Shown here: piece after piece, positions 42,757-52,458 of the stretch
How the letters are laid out: every line of letters starts with the position of its first letter
How positions within the stretch are numbered: the first letter of the stretch is position 1
Origin: Devosia faecipullorum
Lineage (GTDB): Bacteria > Pseudomonadota > Alphaproteobacteria > Rhizobiales > Devosiaceae
Length of the DNA: 64,000 nt
Direction of reading: 5' to 3'
Assembly: GCF_015158295.1 (NCBI RefSeq)
Contig: NZ_JACDXV010000001.1
Location: 62,001 to 126,000 of the forward strand
Notes under the pieces: model-generated
The model's database searches: none
What the model saw: only the letters and a program-made list of their open reading frames with translations
Told to the model about the DNA's origin: nothing
Made by a program: the position numbers and the translations under genes

Positions 42757-42787
42757 AAAAACACCCTCGGCGCAATGCCGAGGGTGG
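42757..42787 (-). terminator. Rho-independent terminator of amn, shared with aqpZ
   Basis: A perfect 9-bp stem, ACCCTCGGC with GCCGAGGGT and a GCAAT loop. On the minus strand it is followed by GTTTTTGTTTG, the mark of a true terminator for amn. It may also slow transcripts coming from aqpZ. Confidence 0.85.
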
Positions 42788-42809
42788 TGCTTGTGCGTCT
42801 CCCGACTGC

Positions 42810-44285
42810 CTATTGAAACGCCGTCTCGGCAAAGCTGCGCAGCTTGCGCGAATGCAGCCGTTCCGCCGGCTGATCGCGCAGAATTTCCATGGCCCGCAAG
42901 CCGACCAGCAGATGCTGGTTGACCTGCGTCCGGTAAAAATCCGAGGCCATGCCGGGCAACTTCAATTCGCCATGCAGCGGCTTGTCGGAGACGCAGAGCA
43001 GGGTGCCGTAGGGCACGCGGAAGCGGAAGCCATTGGCGGCGATTGTGGCGCTTTCCATGTCGAGGGCCACGGCGCGCGACTGGCTCAATTGCCGTGTGAT
43101 CGCCACCTGATCCCAGAGTTCCCAATTGCGGTTGTCGAAGGTCGCCACCGTGCCGGTGCGCATGATCTTCTTGGTTTCGACGCCCTGGGTCTGGGTGATT
43201 TCTTCCACCGCCTGTTCCAGCGCCACCTGCACTTCAGCAAGCGCGGGAATCGGCACGGAGAGCGGCAGGTCGGCGTCGAGCACATGGTCCTCGCGCACAT
43301 AGGCATGGGCCAGAACGTAATCGCCCAGTTCCTGCGAATTCCGAAGGCCCGCGCAATGGCCCAGCATGATCCAGGCATGGGGCCGCAGCACGGCGATATG
43401 GTCGGTAATGGTCTTGGCGTTGGACGGGCCGACGCCGATATTGACCATCGTAATACCTTTGCCGCGCTCGGCGACCAGGTGATAGGCGGGCATTTGCGGG
43501 CTGCGAACCGGCACAGTGCCGGAGACGCCGCCGCCGGTCAGCATATTGTCGGTGACGACATTGCCCGGCTCGACAAAGCGCTGATAGACCTCGTGGCCGT
43601 TCTTCAGATGCTCCTTGGCGATGCGGCAGAATTCATCGATGTAGAAGGCGTAATTGGTGAAGATCACGAAATTCTGGAAATGGTCGGCATCGGTGCCGGT
43701 ATAATGGGCCAGCCGGAACAGCGAATAGTCGACGCGCGGCGCGGTGAAGGCCGATAGTGGATAAGGTCCGCCGCGTGGCGGCACATAGGTGCCATTGGCG
43801 ATTTCGTCATCGGTATTGGCCAGGTCCGGCACGTCGAACAGGTCGCGCAGCGGCACGTCCATGGCATTGAGCGTCGCGCCATCCACATGATCGCGCGGCC
43901 CCAGCGCGAAATGCAGCGGAATCGGGGTTTCAGACTCGCCCACATCGATCGTGCCGCCATGATTGGCGAGGATGACCGCGAACTGCTCCTGCAAATAACC
44001 CTTGAACAGGTCCGGCGCCGTCACCGTGGTGCGGTAGAGCCCCGGCGTGTGCAGATAGCCATAGGGCAGGGTGCTTTCATGCTTGGAATAGCTGGTCGAA
44101 CGCACTTCCACCTGTGGGTAGAAGGCGCGCACGCGCCCCTCGGGGATCGTGCCCGCCGTCAGCGCCTCGAGATGGGCCCCGATGAATTCGCAATTGCGGT
44201 GATAGATATGGGCGATATGCGCCCAGGCCGCTGCCGGATCGGTGAAGGATTGCTTTTCGAGGCGCGGCGGGGTGAGAATATTCAT
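42810..44285 (-). CDS. amn: AMP nucleosidase
   Basis: 491-residue enzyme that splits AMP into adenine and ribose-5-phosphate. The N-terminal AMN-specific domain covers about 1-230. The C-terminal half is a nucleoside-phosphorylase-like fold with NIGVGPSNAKTITDHIA, MLGHCAGLRNSQELGDYVLAHAYVRED and a substrate-binding ALDMESATIAANGFRF. Length is as in E. coli. The ATG at 44285 fits. It is a single gene with its own terminator, convergent with aqpZ. Confidence 0.97.
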   Translation of the reverse strand: MNILTPPRLEKQSFTDPAAAWAHIAHIYHRNCEFIGAHLEALTAGTIPEGRVRAFYPQVEVRSTSYSKHESTLPYGYLHTPGLYRTTVTAPDLFKGYLQEQFAVILANHGGTIDVGESETPIPLHFALGPRDHVDGATLNAMDVPLRDLFDVPDLANTDDEIANGTYVPPRGGPYPLSAFTAPRVDYSLFRLAHYTGTDADHFQNFVIFTNYAFYIDEFCRIAKEHLKNGHEVYQRFVEPGNVVTDNMLTGGGVSGTVPVRSPQMPAYHLVAERGKGITMVNIGVGPSNAKTITDHIAVLRPHAWIMLGHCAGLRNSQELGDYVLAHAYVREDHVLDADLPLSVPIPALAEVQVALEQAVEEITQTQGVETKKIMRTGTVATFDNRNWELWDQVAITRQLSQSRAVALDMESATIAANGFRFRVPYGTLLCVSDKPLHGELKLPGMASDFYRTQVNQHLLVGLRAMEILRDQPAERLHSRKLRSFAETAFQ

Positions 44286-44599
44286 CTTGTCCCTTGGTGC
44301 GGTCCCGCGGATCGGGCCGCTTGGCTGGAATCGTCTTTACTGTGCAGCCCATTATAGGGGCCGTGTGACGGCTTCTCAATGTGAGGGCGATGGGCAGAAA
44401 AGCGGCCTTCACAAAGCGGTGACCCGCTCTTTTATTGCCGCAATTGTCCCCCATCTTTTGATCAGTTCATCGGCACGGCAAGCGACCCATGCATCCGATG
44501 AGCGGGAAGTGATTGGCCGCTTGTCCCCCAAGCCCTCAACAGCGCGGCGAGTTGCTTCCCCCATAGAGGCCGCCCGGCAGAGATGCCGAGGCGGCCTTT
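44286..44599. other. Intergenic region between amn and the DUF1801 gene
   Basis: About 310 bases with no credible gene. It should hold the amn promoter. The only clear structure is the hairpin at its right end (44567-44597). The rest shows no repeat, RNA gene or operator that I can name. Confidence 0.4.
44567..44597. terminator. Hairpin at the end of the DUF1801 gene
   Basis: AGGCCGCC (44567-44574) pairs with GGCGGCCT (44590-44597), and an inner CGGC/GCCG extends the stem. It is followed by TTCTATT on the plus strand. It lies next to the DUF1801 stop codon (44600-44602), so it is probably the terminator of that transcript, although the minus strand lacks a good U-tract. Confidence 0.5.
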
Positions 44600-45031
44600 C
44601 TATTGCGGATATTTTCCCGCCATATGGGCGAAGGCGAATTCGACCAGCTCGCGCAGCACCGCGAGGTCCACATCCGCCAGCTTTTTGACATAGAGGCAGG
44701 ATTTTCCGGCGCGGTGCTTGCCCAGACGGGCCAGCAATTCTGCCTGCCGCGCCGCTTCGGCGCCGTCATAGGCCACCAGCACATAGAGGCTGAATTCACC
44801 CTTGCGCGGCGCGAAGCCGATGCGGAAGGAATCGCCCTCATGGCCCGAGGCATATTTGTAGTGATATTGCCCGAAGCCGATCATCGTCCCCCAGAGCACC
44901 GGCTCGTGCCCCGAGACCTCCCGCATCATCTCGACGAGCAACCCGCTCTCAGCCCGCTTGGAGGCGTCGACGATCCGGGCCACAAATTCCTCGACGTCGC
45001 CGCTATGTGGCCGTGTCTTCTGTTCCGCCAA
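44600..45031 (-). CDS. DUF1801-family protein
   Basis: 143-residue protein of the DUF1801 (YdhG-like) group. Marks are EFVARIVDASKRAESGLLVEMM, WGTMIGFGQYHYKYASG and RIGFAPRKGEFSLYV. The fold is that of the iron-chaperone-like YdhG/frataxin-similar family; no activity is established. The best start is TTG 45031 with GAGGAA about 6 bases upstream; no ATG gives a family-like N-terminus. The DUF1176-like gene ends 10 bases upstream on the same strand, so the two are co-transcribed. Confidence 0.82.
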   Translation of the reverse strand: MAEQKTRPHSGDVEEFVARIVDASKRAESGLLVEMMREVSGHEPVLWGTMIGFGQYHYKYASGHEGDSFRIGFAPRKGEFSLYVLVAYDGAEAARQAELLARLGKHRAGKSCLYVKKLADVDLAVLRELVEFAFAHMAGKYPQ

Positions 45032-45041
45032 TCCGGGTTCC

Positions 45042-45650
45042 TCAGGGGCTGGTATAATCAAGCAGCGGCTCGGCATTGACGTCGCCGTCATAGGTGGCAT
45101 CCACCTCGTAATAGACCAGTGAAAACTCGCCATCCTTGAAGGTCCAGACGCCGGAGGAGCTGGCGTCGCCAATGCCCCGCCAATAGGAATGGGAACTGAT
45201 GGTCAATGTCTCCGGGTCAAAGTCTGAATTGACCAATAGGAGATTGGCCGACATCCCGGTCATCGTGATGCTCTCCAGCGGGCTGTCGATGTCGTCCTCC
45301 ACCGCATATTTGGTATCGAAGCTGGGCACAGCGAAGGGCAGCGGCGTCAGCCCTTCAAAGTCACGATGGATATAATAGGCGTGCTGGACATTATAGGCGC
45401 CTGAGCCGCAGAAGATGCGGATCAGTGTCACCTCTTCCTCCTCCGCGCTGTCGCTCCAGCTCGGCTTGTAGCTGAAAGTCCATTCCATATAGGAATCTTC
45501 GGGGAAATAGCCGCCCTCGGCGGGCTGGCAATATTCCCCGCCCGCCAAAGCGTGCAGTTTTTGTGCCTGCTTTTTGAACGAGGCGTCCTGGGCCAGCGCC
45601 GGGGTCAGTGAAAGCGCTGCCAGCGGCAGCCAAAGCAATGGACGGATCAT
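45042..45650 (-). CDS. Exported protein, DUF1176-like
   Basis: 202-residue exported protein. Residues 1-21 are a signal peptide ending at TPALAQ. The mature part begins [20 protein letters not shown] and is rich in beta strands. A second Cys (IFCGSGAYN) could form a disulfide with the first. The [15 protein letters not shown] and [14 protein letters not shown] segments resemble DUF1176 proteins, whose function is unknown. The ATG at 45650 places the signal peptide at the start. It is in an operon with the DUF1801 gene and divergent from folD. Confidence 0.75.
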   Translation of the reverse strand: MIRPLLWLPLAALSLTPALAQDASFKKQAQKLHALAGGEYCQPAEGGYFPEDSYMEWTFSYKPSWSDSAEEEEVTLIRIFCGSGAYNVQHAYYIHRDFEGLTPLPFAVPSFDTKYAVEDDIDSPLESITMTGMSANLLLVNSDFDPETLTISSHSYWRGIGDASSSGVWTFKDGEFSLVYYEVDATYDGDVNAEPLLDYTSP

Positions 45651-45724
45651 CCAGCATCCCTTATGTCGAAGCCGAAACGCGGGGATGGCTTCCCGCGCCT
45701 CCATTCAATCAGATCGAGGCCGAT

Positions 45725-46627
45725 ATGACCGCAAAAATCATCGATGGCAAAGCATTCGCGGAAAACCTGCGCATCTCTATTGCCGGTCACGTCGCCCGCC
45801 TGAAGCAAGAGCATGAAATTACCCCCGGCCTTGCGGTGATTATTGTAGGTGAAGACCCCGCCAGCCAGGTCTATGTCAGCAACAAGACAAAGCAGACCGC
45901 CGAGGTCGGCATGAACTCGTTCAAGCATGAGCTTGCCGCCGATGTGGCGGAAGCCGACTTGCTGGCGCTTGTTCACCGGCTCAACGCCGATCCTGCCGTC
46001 CACGGCATTCTCGTGCAGATGCCGGTGCCAAAGCATATCGATGCCAACAAGGTCATCGAGGCCATCGCCCCGGCCAAGGACGTCGATTGCTTCACGCCCG
46101 CTAATGTCGGCAAGGTGCAGATCGGGCTTCCCGGTCCGGTTTCCTGTACGCCGCTCGGCTGCCTCATGCTGCTGCGCGCCGAATTGGGCAGCCTCGAAGG
46201 CAGGAACGCCGTCATTATCGGCCGCTCCAACCTGGTCGGCAAGCCGATGATGCAATTGCTGCTGCGCGATAATTGCACCGTGACCGTGGCCCATTCGCGC
46301 ACGCAGAACCTTGCCGATGTGGTTCGGCAGGCCGACATCGTCGTTGCCGCCGTCGGTCGTCCTCAGATGGTCAAGGGGGACTGGATCAAGCCGGGCGCCG
46401 TGGTGATCGATGTGGGCATCAACCGCGTTCCTGCGCCGCACAAGGGTGAAGGCAAGACCCGTCTGGTTGGCGACGTCGATACAGAGGCTGCCGCCGTCCA
46501 CGCCGCCGCCATTACCCCGGTGCCCGGCGGCGTTGGCCCGATGACCATTGCCTGCCTCCTCGCCAATACGATCACCACTGCCAGCCTCATCAACGGCCTC
46601 GTGCCGCCGCGCGACCTCACTGCATGA
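45725..46627 (+). CDS. folD: Bifunctional methylene-THF dehydrogenase / methenyl-THF cyclohydrolase FolD
   Basis: 300-residue folate enzyme that interconverts 5,10-methylene-, methenyl- and 10-formyl-tetrahydrofolate. Family motifs are all present: [13 protein letters not shown] with the catalytic Lys, [23 protein letters not shown], and the NADP loop [12 protein letters not shown]. The ATG at 45725 has GAGG 5 bases upstream. It shares ATGA with the next gene, so the DUF1643 gene is coupled to it. Confidence 0.97.
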   Translation: MTAKIIDGKAFAENLRISIAGHVARLKQEHEITPGLAVIIVGEDPASQVYVSNKTKQTAEVGMNSFKHELAADVAEADLLALVHRLNADPAVHGILVQMPVPKHIDANKVIEAIAPAKDVDCFTPANVGKVQIGLPGPVSCTPLGCLMLLRAELGSLEGRNAVIIGRSNLVGKPMMQLLLRDNCTVTVAHSRTQNLADVVRQADIVVAAVGRPQMVKGDWIKPGAVVIDVGINRVPAPHKGEGKTRLVGDVDTEAAAVHAAAITPVPGGVGPMTIACLLANTITTASLINGLVPPRDLTA

Positions 46628-47169
46628 GTCTGGTTCCGCACGATCCCGGCGGCAAGGTGCGCCTGCGCCTCGGCGAGGGCGTTCGTGGCGATGTGGTGAT
46701 GAGCGAGGATGGCCGCTATCGCCAGCTCATGCGCCGCTGGCTCGGCGATGTTTTCCCCGACCGCTATATTCTGTTCATCGGCATGAACCCATCCACTGCC
46801 GATGCCAGCGTAGATGATCCCACCTGCGCCCGGGAATGGACCTTCGCCCGGCGCGAGGGCTTTTCCGCCATGGTGAAATGCAATGTCGGCGATTACCGCG
46901 CCACCCACCCTAAAATGCTGGTGGCGCCTGGAATCGTCGCCGTCTCTCCCGCCAATATTCCCGCCATCCGCCAGGCAGCGCATGGGGCAGGGCGCATCGT
47001 GCTTTGCCATGGCAAGCTCAACCGGGCTCTTGCGCCCGCCGGCCAGGAAATCGTCGATACGCTTCGCGCCGACGGCCTTGATCTGTGGTGTTTCGGGGTC
47101 AATGCCGACGGCTCGCCCAAGCATCCGCTCTATTTGCGAGCCGATACGCCGCTCGTAACCTTTGCCTAG
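46624..47169 (+). CDS. DUF1643-family protein
   Basis: 181-residue protein of the DUF1643 family. The mark is [19 protein letters not shown], followed by [12 protein letters not shown] and a Rossmann-like strand pattern ending in [15 protein letters not shown]. Family function is unknown; DUF1643 genes often lie near phage or island genes, but here the gene is coupled to folD through a 4-base overlap. It has no signal peptide or membrane segment. Confidence 0.88.
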   Translation: MSLVPHDPGGKVRLRLGEGVRGDVVMSEDGRYRQLMRRWLGDVFPDRYILFIGMNPSTADASVDDPTCAREWTFARREGFSAMVKCNVGDYRATHPKMLVAPGIVAVSPANIPAIRQAAHGAGRIVLCHGKLNRALAPAGQEIVDTLRADGLDLWCFGVNADGSPKHPLYLRADTPLVTFA

Positions 47170-47392
47170 ACGTCGTCTCGAATTGCTGCGGTATATTGTT
47201 CACAATCCCCGCAAAACCGGGGTTTGCCGGTTTGCCCGGGCTTGTCGGGTCGAATTTTCCGGTCCATTAACAGCTTTGCACCGTCGGGCTTTCGAAAACC
47301 CCCGGATTTCCTTGCGTTTCTAGCAGAATCGTCAAAGGTTGTCGGCGTTTTCGTTCGCCAGTGACGGCGGGCATTCACTGTGAGGAAACGCT

Positions 47393-47665
47393 ATGAACAA
47401 AAACGATCTGGTTGGCGTCGTTGCCGACAAGGCTACGATCACCAAGGCACAGGCCGCCGAAGCGGTTGACGCAGTGTTCGAAGCCATCACCGCTTCCCTG
47501 AAGGGCGGCGAAGAGGTTCGTCTGGTTGGTTTCGGCACTTTTGCCGTCTCCCAGCGCAAGGCTTCCACCGGCCGCAACCCGGCCACCGGCGCCGAGATTC
47601 AGATTCCTGCTTCGAACCAGGCAAAGTTCAAGCCCGGCAAGGGTCTCAAGGACGCGATCAACTAA
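47393..47665 (+). CDS. hupB: HU-family DNA-binding protein
   Basis: 90-residue nucleoid protein. NKNDLVGVVADKATITKAQAAEAVDAVF is the helical dimer part; the DNA-binding arms carry GRNPATGAEIQIP with the Pro that kinks DNA. It is HU and not IHF by length and by the KFKPGKGLKDAIN end. The ATG at 47393 is preceded by GAGGAAACGCT. Its codon use is like that of highly expressed genes. It is a single gene in front of two tRNA genes. Confidence 0.96.
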   Translation: MNKNDLVGVVADKATITKAQAAEAVDAVFEAITASLKGGEEVRLVGFGTFAVSQRKASTGRNPATGAEIQIPASNQAKFKPGKGLKDAIN

Positions 47666-47828
47666 GATCGTCTGTTACGAGGCATCGCATGGAAGGCGGG
47701 ACCGGGTTCCGCCTATGCTGTGCAGTGACAAGGCTGGAGTGGCCCATTGTGGTCGTCAGATCGCAGGCCGCTCCGGGCCATCGGCTCCGCGCAGGAACTG
47801 CCGGGGCCGTTTTGCTTTATAATGACAG

Positions 47829-47857
47829 TTGACGGCCAGGGGCGGGCACCCTAATCA
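47829..47857 (+). promoter_or_regulatory. Promoter for tRNA-Val
   Basis: TTGACG (47829-47834) and TAATCA (47852-47857) are 17 bases apart, with the tRNA starting 27 bases downstream. A second TATAAT lies at 47818-47823 without a good -35. Confidence 0.65.
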
Positions 47858-47883
47858 GGGCTCCGTTCCGGTCTCAATGGCGC

Positions 47884-47959
<76 letters not shown>

Positions 47960-48154
47960 TTCCCGCCCTCAGGGACACAATCCAAAATTTGCGCTCAACG
48001 CTGACAGTCCGTTAGCGAGAAGCGCCAAGATGCGGCACCGACGCGAATCTTGCGTGCCGCGTGAAGAAAAGCGCGTTACCGCTTCTCATTGCATAAGTTT
48101 TCCACATGAAGATGGCGCTTTCACAAAAATGTCTTCGCAATGCGATGAGGTCGC

Positions 48155-48183
48155 TTGACTTCACCATGGGGGGTCGGTAAACG
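48155..48183 (+). promoter_or_regulatory. Candidate promoter for tRNA-Asp
   Basis: TTGACT (48155-48160) and TAAACG (48178-48183) at a 17-base spacing, 38 bases before the tRNA. The -10 is weak. Confidence 0.45.
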
Positions 48184-48220
48184 GACCACACGTTGCGCGG
48201 ACGACTTGTTCGCTAGCGCT

Positions 48221-48297
<77 letters not shown>

Positions 48298-48309
48298 CCC
48301 TTTTTTAGG

Positions 48310-48884
48310 GTTTGCACGTTTTCTCCCCAAAACAGTTTCAACTTTTTGAACATGTTCTGTTCCGTTGCCAGCCTTTGGCGTCCGACTTTTCGGGCTCCGT
48401 CTGCCTGGCGGATGGCGGCCACATTGACCGGGATATAGGTCTTTTGCAGCTTCCGGTTCTGGTCAATGGAATCGCCCATCTCGGCGGAAAGCGATTCCAC
48501 GGATTCCTTCGACGGCACCGGTTCGTCGCATGTCCATCAGGCGCCGCTTTTCGTCCTTACCGAACACGCGCCTGCGCAGGTCGGAAAATTCATCGACCAG
48601 CGAATCCTTGGTATAGGGTCTTGGCGGCTGCAGCCGTCCATCCTTCTCGCCTGGCTGATAGTCCCGGCTCCGGAATAGGGGGCGTCTTCATGCAGCTCGA
48701 AGGGTAGGGTGGCAATGTAGGCTTCCACCAGCCGGCGGGCTCTGGGAGAGAGAATGCCGAAAGCCGCTTCGCCAGTTTTGCCGCGCTCCACGGAGAATGC
48801 CATGTCAGACTCGCTGGCAACGGCGTGGGCCGGGGTCAGTGTTCGAGCATCAACCAGGGTAAACTGAGTATCCCAGCGCACGGC
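48310..48884 (-). pseudogene. Tyrosine recombinase (phage-type integrase) remnant
   Basis: C-terminal catalytic part of a site-specific integrase, in three reading frames. Reading toward the tRNA: WDTQFTLVDARTLTP, FSVERGKTGEAAFGILSPRA and YIATLPFELHEDAP in one frame; FRSRDYQPGEKDGRLQ, YTKDSLVDEFSDLRRRVFG and MDMRRTGAVE in the next (RRTG is part of the box II His/Arg region); then ESLSAEMGDSIDQNRKLQKTY in the third. Shifts lie near 48675-48683 (next to a run of five G) and near 48510. The N-terminal half is missing; a membrane-protein gene ends at 48910. It lies against the 3' end of tRNA-Asp, the usual integration site of such enzymes, and is dead as read. Confidence 0.82.
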
Positions 48885-48909
48885 GACGATGCATGATGGT
48901 CCGCATGGC

Positions 48910-49245
48910 TCAGTTGATGAGCTGCAGAAAGTCGATAACAATGGCCGAGATGGCACCGACCGCTGTGACGAACACACCCACGACGAATATTGAATTGGCC
49001 CTGTCAAATTTGCGTTTGACAACAGAATCGTGGCCCAGAAACCGGGTTAGGGCAACTGCCTGAATTAGAATGCCAGCGGAGATCATCGCCAGCGTCGGCA
49101 GGTCGATCAGAGTCCATGGCAATGGGTTACTAGCCCACTGGGTTATGAAATTCAGCGAAAACGCCAGCATTATCCCGGCAACGGTCAGGGTGCCGTTTCT
49201 GAATAGCAGTTCGACCTTCTGTTCGGATGATTCTTGATCTGTCAA
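48910..49245 (-). CDS. Small membrane protein of unknown function
   Basis: 111 residues, not recognised. A short acidic N-terminus (TDQESSEQKVELLFRNG) leads to three hydrophobic stretches: LTVAGIMLAFSLNFI, LPTLAMISAGILIQAVAL and FVVGVFVTAVGAISAIVIDFL. TTG 49245 is preferred because GGAG lies 8 bases upstream; GTG 49284 would add 13 residues. The base composition is visibly less GC-rich than in the flanking core genes, consistent with island origin. It separates the integrase remnant from the next disrupted gene. Confidence 0.55.
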   Translation of the reverse strand: MTDQESSEQKVELLFRNGTLTVAGIMLAFSLNFITQWASNPLPWTLIDLPTLAMISAGILIQAVALTRFLGHDSVVKRKFDRANSIFVVGVFVTAVGAISAIVIDFLQLIN

Positions 49246-49399
49246 AAGCGGCACTCCAGAGCCTATTCCCCCAGCAAACGCCACGGCCCGCGCACGCTAG
49301 CGGCCTGGCAATTGCTTCCTCACGCGCAGACTTAAACAAACACATAGCCACGTGCCAAGAGCCCATCGACTGGCAAGAATGGATTTGCGTGATGTTAGA

Positions 49400-49834
49400 T
49401 TAGGGCCTGGTTTCCCAATCATAACTAGGAGCGTACAGGTGCTCAGTTTTGCAATGTGGGCACCCCCACGAGAGGCCTGACTTGCCCAACTGACGTGTGT
49501 GATGGAGCCCGCTCTTCCTCTCGATGGAGTACGAGCAGTGGGGCGTGCCTTTGGGTTGGCCGTCAGCCAGGGTGTCAAAGTAGAAGCCACCCACGAACGC
49601 TTTGCCTGTGAGATCGGTTGAAAACGCCGTTAGTTGTTCGGTCTCATCGTCTTTGGAGCGCGCTTCTCCCCTGGCATCTTGGAGCTGTATCCTAACGTCG
49701 GATAGTTGCCCCATGAGAGGCACTAGCTGCGCTCGTTGGGCCGCCTAATCCATACTGCGATCGAGTTGCCTGAGATCCTTTGTAATTTGAATCGCGGTCG
49801 AGACACCCGCAAGGGCAGCGACCCAGTCAACCAT
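49400..49834 (-). pseudogene. Island-type Zn-ribbon protein gene cut by an in-frame amber codon
   Basis: GGAGG lies 6 bases before ATG 49834, so the start is good. The protein opens VDWVAALAGVSTAIQITKDL, a membrane-near or amphipathic segment, reaches LDRSMD, and meets TAG at 49745-49747. In the same frame it continues AAQRAQLVPLMGQLSDVRIQ, a coiled-coil-like middle, and a C-terminal zinc-ribbon pattern with HC and CPHCKTEH. The full product would be 144 residues. It resembles small proteins of mobile islands that have a helical start, a coiled coil and a Cys-pair end. One G-to-T change (GAG to TAG) would explain the stop. Read-through cannot be excluded. Confidence 0.6.
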
Positions 49835-49851
49835 GACCATCCTCCGAAACC

Positions 49852-50600
49852 CTAGACATGAGCGCTTCGCCCTGGCGCTCGCCAAGGGCAGCCGTCTGCT
49901 CCGGCGGGCAAGGTCAGCGTCTTTACAATTTCGGGTTCCACCCATTCGTACATGCCGACTTGGCGGTGTTGACTGAAGTCTGCGCAGGCCCGCTCATGCC
50001 AGTCATGGGCGCTTTGCGGCGTCGTGCTCGGCTGTGGAGGCTTGGTCAAGGTGTAGGTTGCGCCGGTCGCGGTATCGATCGGCACAGCGCCGGAACCGGG
50101 CGCAAAATTGACGTGACCAAGATACATGCAGGGCATGTGGTCGCCGCCTACATTTTCGACTGAAATCGTGCATTCGACTTCTGCACGCTGTTCGAAAAAT
50201 CTTAGGCTGGGTGCGAATTCAACGGCATGCGAAAAAGCTTCGCGATCATTGGCAGTTCCGCCCAATTCGGCAGAATGCTCGCCATCGCTGATCGCCAGGC
50301 CCAATGCGCGCGATCGAACGGGATATTGGGGAGTTCTCATGCGGCCGATGATCTTCGCCCGCCTGTGGAGAGCCCATTGCGGTGCCGCCGCAATGGACGA
50401 AGAAGGCGCCGTAGGTTTTGCGGAAGGAGCGCGTATCGAGCGGCGCGTCAAACACCGATCGCATCGTCAGCCGCCTTTCACCCACCCAGGCATCCCAGAT
50501 CTGCTGTCCTTGAGCGGCAACAGGATGAAGCGAGCCATTCCGGTGGAGAGCTCAAGCGCCTCAACGCCGGAAGCGTATCTGAAGGCGAGAACACGGACTG
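49852..50600 (-). pseudogene. DUF4432 (aldose-epimerase-like) gene remnant
   Basis: Pieces of one protein appear in three frames: YASGVEALELSTGMARFILLP, then RRLTMRSVFDAPLDTRSF and KTYGAFFVHCGGTAMG, then AISDGEHSAELGGTANDREA, VECTISVENVGGDHMPCMYL and GHVNFAPGSGAVPID. Together they match the beta-sandwich of DUF4432 proteins, which resemble galactose mutarotase. At least two frameshifts are needed, and the C-terminal end also looks shifted. No functional product is expected. Its neighbours suggest a lost sugar-catabolism cluster. Confidence 0.65.
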
Positions 50601-50850
50601 CACCGTGCTCGATGAACCGCTTCCTCGGTCGTGGCGGCAAGGCTGTTGATGATCGGCTGAGCGACATCCACCGCCGGCGGAAAGGCGGAAAGCAGGTCGC
50701 CAGACCATTGAGCTGCGTCGAGAGCACCAGCGGCTCGGTGCCCGGCGGTCGCACTAAATATCCCCTTGCCTCGAGGACATCGAGCGCCTGTTCCCGCGCT
50801 GGAACAGAGTAAGACGATTCCAGGCTTCTGCCGCGGGTTCTGGCCGCAGC
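50600..50850 (-). pseudogene. IclR-type regulator remnant
   Basis: The readable part is YSVPAREQALDVLEARGYLV, then RPPGTEPLVLSTQLNGLAT; after a shift it continues VDVAQPIINSLAATTEEAVH. This looks like an IclR winged-helix region in which the recognition helices are deleted: the early EQALDVLE segment is joined directly to the wing segment (LEARGYLVRPPG). The sugar-binding domain is gone. It is probably the old local regulator of the decayed catabolic cluster. The identification is tentative because so little is left. Confidence 0.45.
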
Positions 50851-50973
50851 ATTATTCGACCTATGAGAACCGATCCTGCCCTGTTCCGATGCCGCTTGAT
50901 TGCTCCGCCCTATAGCTTCCGTCGAACTTTCTATGGCCTTAGCTTGGCCGTTGTCCGCTTGGCGAGCCCGGCG

Positions 50974-52020
50974 TCAGCGCATGCGGTGGACGTGCAACCA
51001 GCTAGCGCCCGCGCAGTCAAAAATCGGCACTGCCTGCTGGGGACTGCCCTTCTCTAGCGGCAGCATGACAACGCGGGAGGAATCCCAACCGGCAACGAGC
51101 ACGCAATCGGGCCGCACAGCGATGTGCTGTGGCCAATGCACGCCCGTATCGACTTCGCCGATCAGTTTCGGCTCTTCCGCGCTCACATCGAAGGTGGCGA
51201 GTGTATCGTAGGAGCGATTGGCCAAATACACATGCCGGCCATCGGCGCTGCGCCGGATGTCGCCGGGGTAGTTGCGTTCCCAGCGCGATTTCGCAGGGCC
51301 GGTGCACTGGGTGCTGCGGATATTCGCCCAGTCCCCAGCCGTTCCGCCAAGATGTCCGGTGATCAGGATTTCGCCCAGTTCACCACTTACGGCGAGGCGG
51401 CCATCTTCCAGAATGACGCCGTGGCGCGGACCTGTACCTGGCGGCACGGGCGTCGTCCGCACTTCGGTGAGGATTTCGGAATTGTCCTTGGTGAGGTCCA
51501 GGGTGAACTCGCGCACGCAATCTGCGCCCAGATCGATGACAATGAGCGTTTCGCCCTTGAAAAAGGCCTGATGGGGATGGGCGTCCTCCTGCCGGGACGC
51601 GTCGGGTCCGCTGCCGGACAGTTTGACCAGCGAAACGGGACCATCGAATGTCCCGTCCGGGCCGAGCTTTTGTAGCGTCAGCGTGCTGGTAGTGTAATTG
51701 ACTGCAATCAGCAGGCGACCGCTGGGATCGACGGTGAGATCGCAGGGCTCGACCCCCATGCTCAGCGTGGCGGCGATGCGTTCCTCGCGGCTGGAATCGA
51801 TATGCCACGCAAAAAGCCGACCTTCTTCGACGCCTGCGGTGCCATAAATCACGGGAATTGAGGGATGTGCGGCAAGTGAGGATAACTGCCCCACAGTGTC
51901 GATCTGGTGGCCGGACCAACCCGCATCGCCTTCCGTCCACAGCCAGAGACCATGTTCGTCCCCCACGCCGCGAGAGGCGACAAGCAGAACTTCATTCGAT
52001 TCGAAAACTTTGCCACTCAT
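50974..52020 (-). CDS. Lactonase-family beta-propeller protein (6-phosphogluconolactonase-like)
   Basis: 348-residue seven-bladed-propeller-like protein of the lactonase family. The blades show the usual repeats, for example EPCDLTVDPSGRLLIAVNY, DAHPHQAFFKGETLIVIDLG, GPRHGVILEDGRLAVSGELG and RRSADGRHVYLANRSYDTLA. These enzymes open sugar lactones such as 6-phosphogluconolactone. The frame is intact from ATG 52020 to the end, in contrast to its neighbours. No signal peptide is seen. It probably belonged with the IclR, DUF4432 and SDR pieces around it; whether it is still expressed is unknown. Confidence 0.85.
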   Translation of the reverse strand: MSGKVFESNEVLLVASRGVGDEHGLWLWTEGDAGWSGHQIDTVGQLSSLAAHPSIPVIYGTAGVEEGRLFAWHIDSSREERIAATLSMGVEPCDLTVDPSGRLLIAVNYTTSTLTLQKLGPDGTFDGPVSLVKLSGSGPDASRQEDAHPHQAFFKGETLIVIDLGADCVREFTLDLTKDNSEILTEVRTTPVPPGTGPRHGVILEDGRLAVSGELGEILITGHLGGTAGDWANIRSTQCTGPAKSRWERNYPGDIRRSADGRHVYLANRSYDTLATFDVSAEEPKLIGEVDTGVHWPQHIAVRPDCVLVAGWDSSRVVMLPLEKGSPQQAVPIFDCAGASWLHVHRMR

Positions 52021-52242
52021 GCTTTTACTCCGATGAGCCTGCCCCGAAACCTTCCCAGGTTGCCACGATTTCGCCCTTGGCGAGGATTGAAGCTTTTCTC
52101 AGCAAAGCGAAGGGCATGCAAACATGATTTGGATGATCTCGAGCCGGCATCCCACCGGCAGCGGTGGTGGCTCACCTCTGGCTCGATAACGCGGCCTGCC
52201 GCGCTCTTCCGACATGCGTTTCAGAACTCACCCTGGGCGCGT

Positions 52243-52458
52243 TCACCAAATGCCATGGCCGGGATAATCATCGCGATGGGGGCCGGCGGGAGCAAGGTCC
52301 GTCGACAAGGACTTCGAGCCTGCATCGATGCAGGCACGGTGGGGGTCGGGATGGCTGGTGACGGTGGCAATGACCCGCACGGCGGTGTTGAGCGTGGCAT
52401 TTGCAGTAGATTCACCGTAAGGGCGCATGTGCGGACGAAAAGACACGTTCTGCGGCAA
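52243..52458 (-). pseudogene. D-threonine aldolase / D-serine deaminase-like fragment
   Basis: About 70 codons read NATLNTAVRVIATVTSHPDP and ACIDAGSKSLSTDL, the DAGSK-type segment of the alanine-racemase-fold D-threonine aldolase family. The PLP-binding N-terminal barrel and the rest of the C-terminal domain are missing. It overlaps the start of the SDR remnant on the other strand, so DNA has been lost here. It is a remnant without function. Confidence 0.45.
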
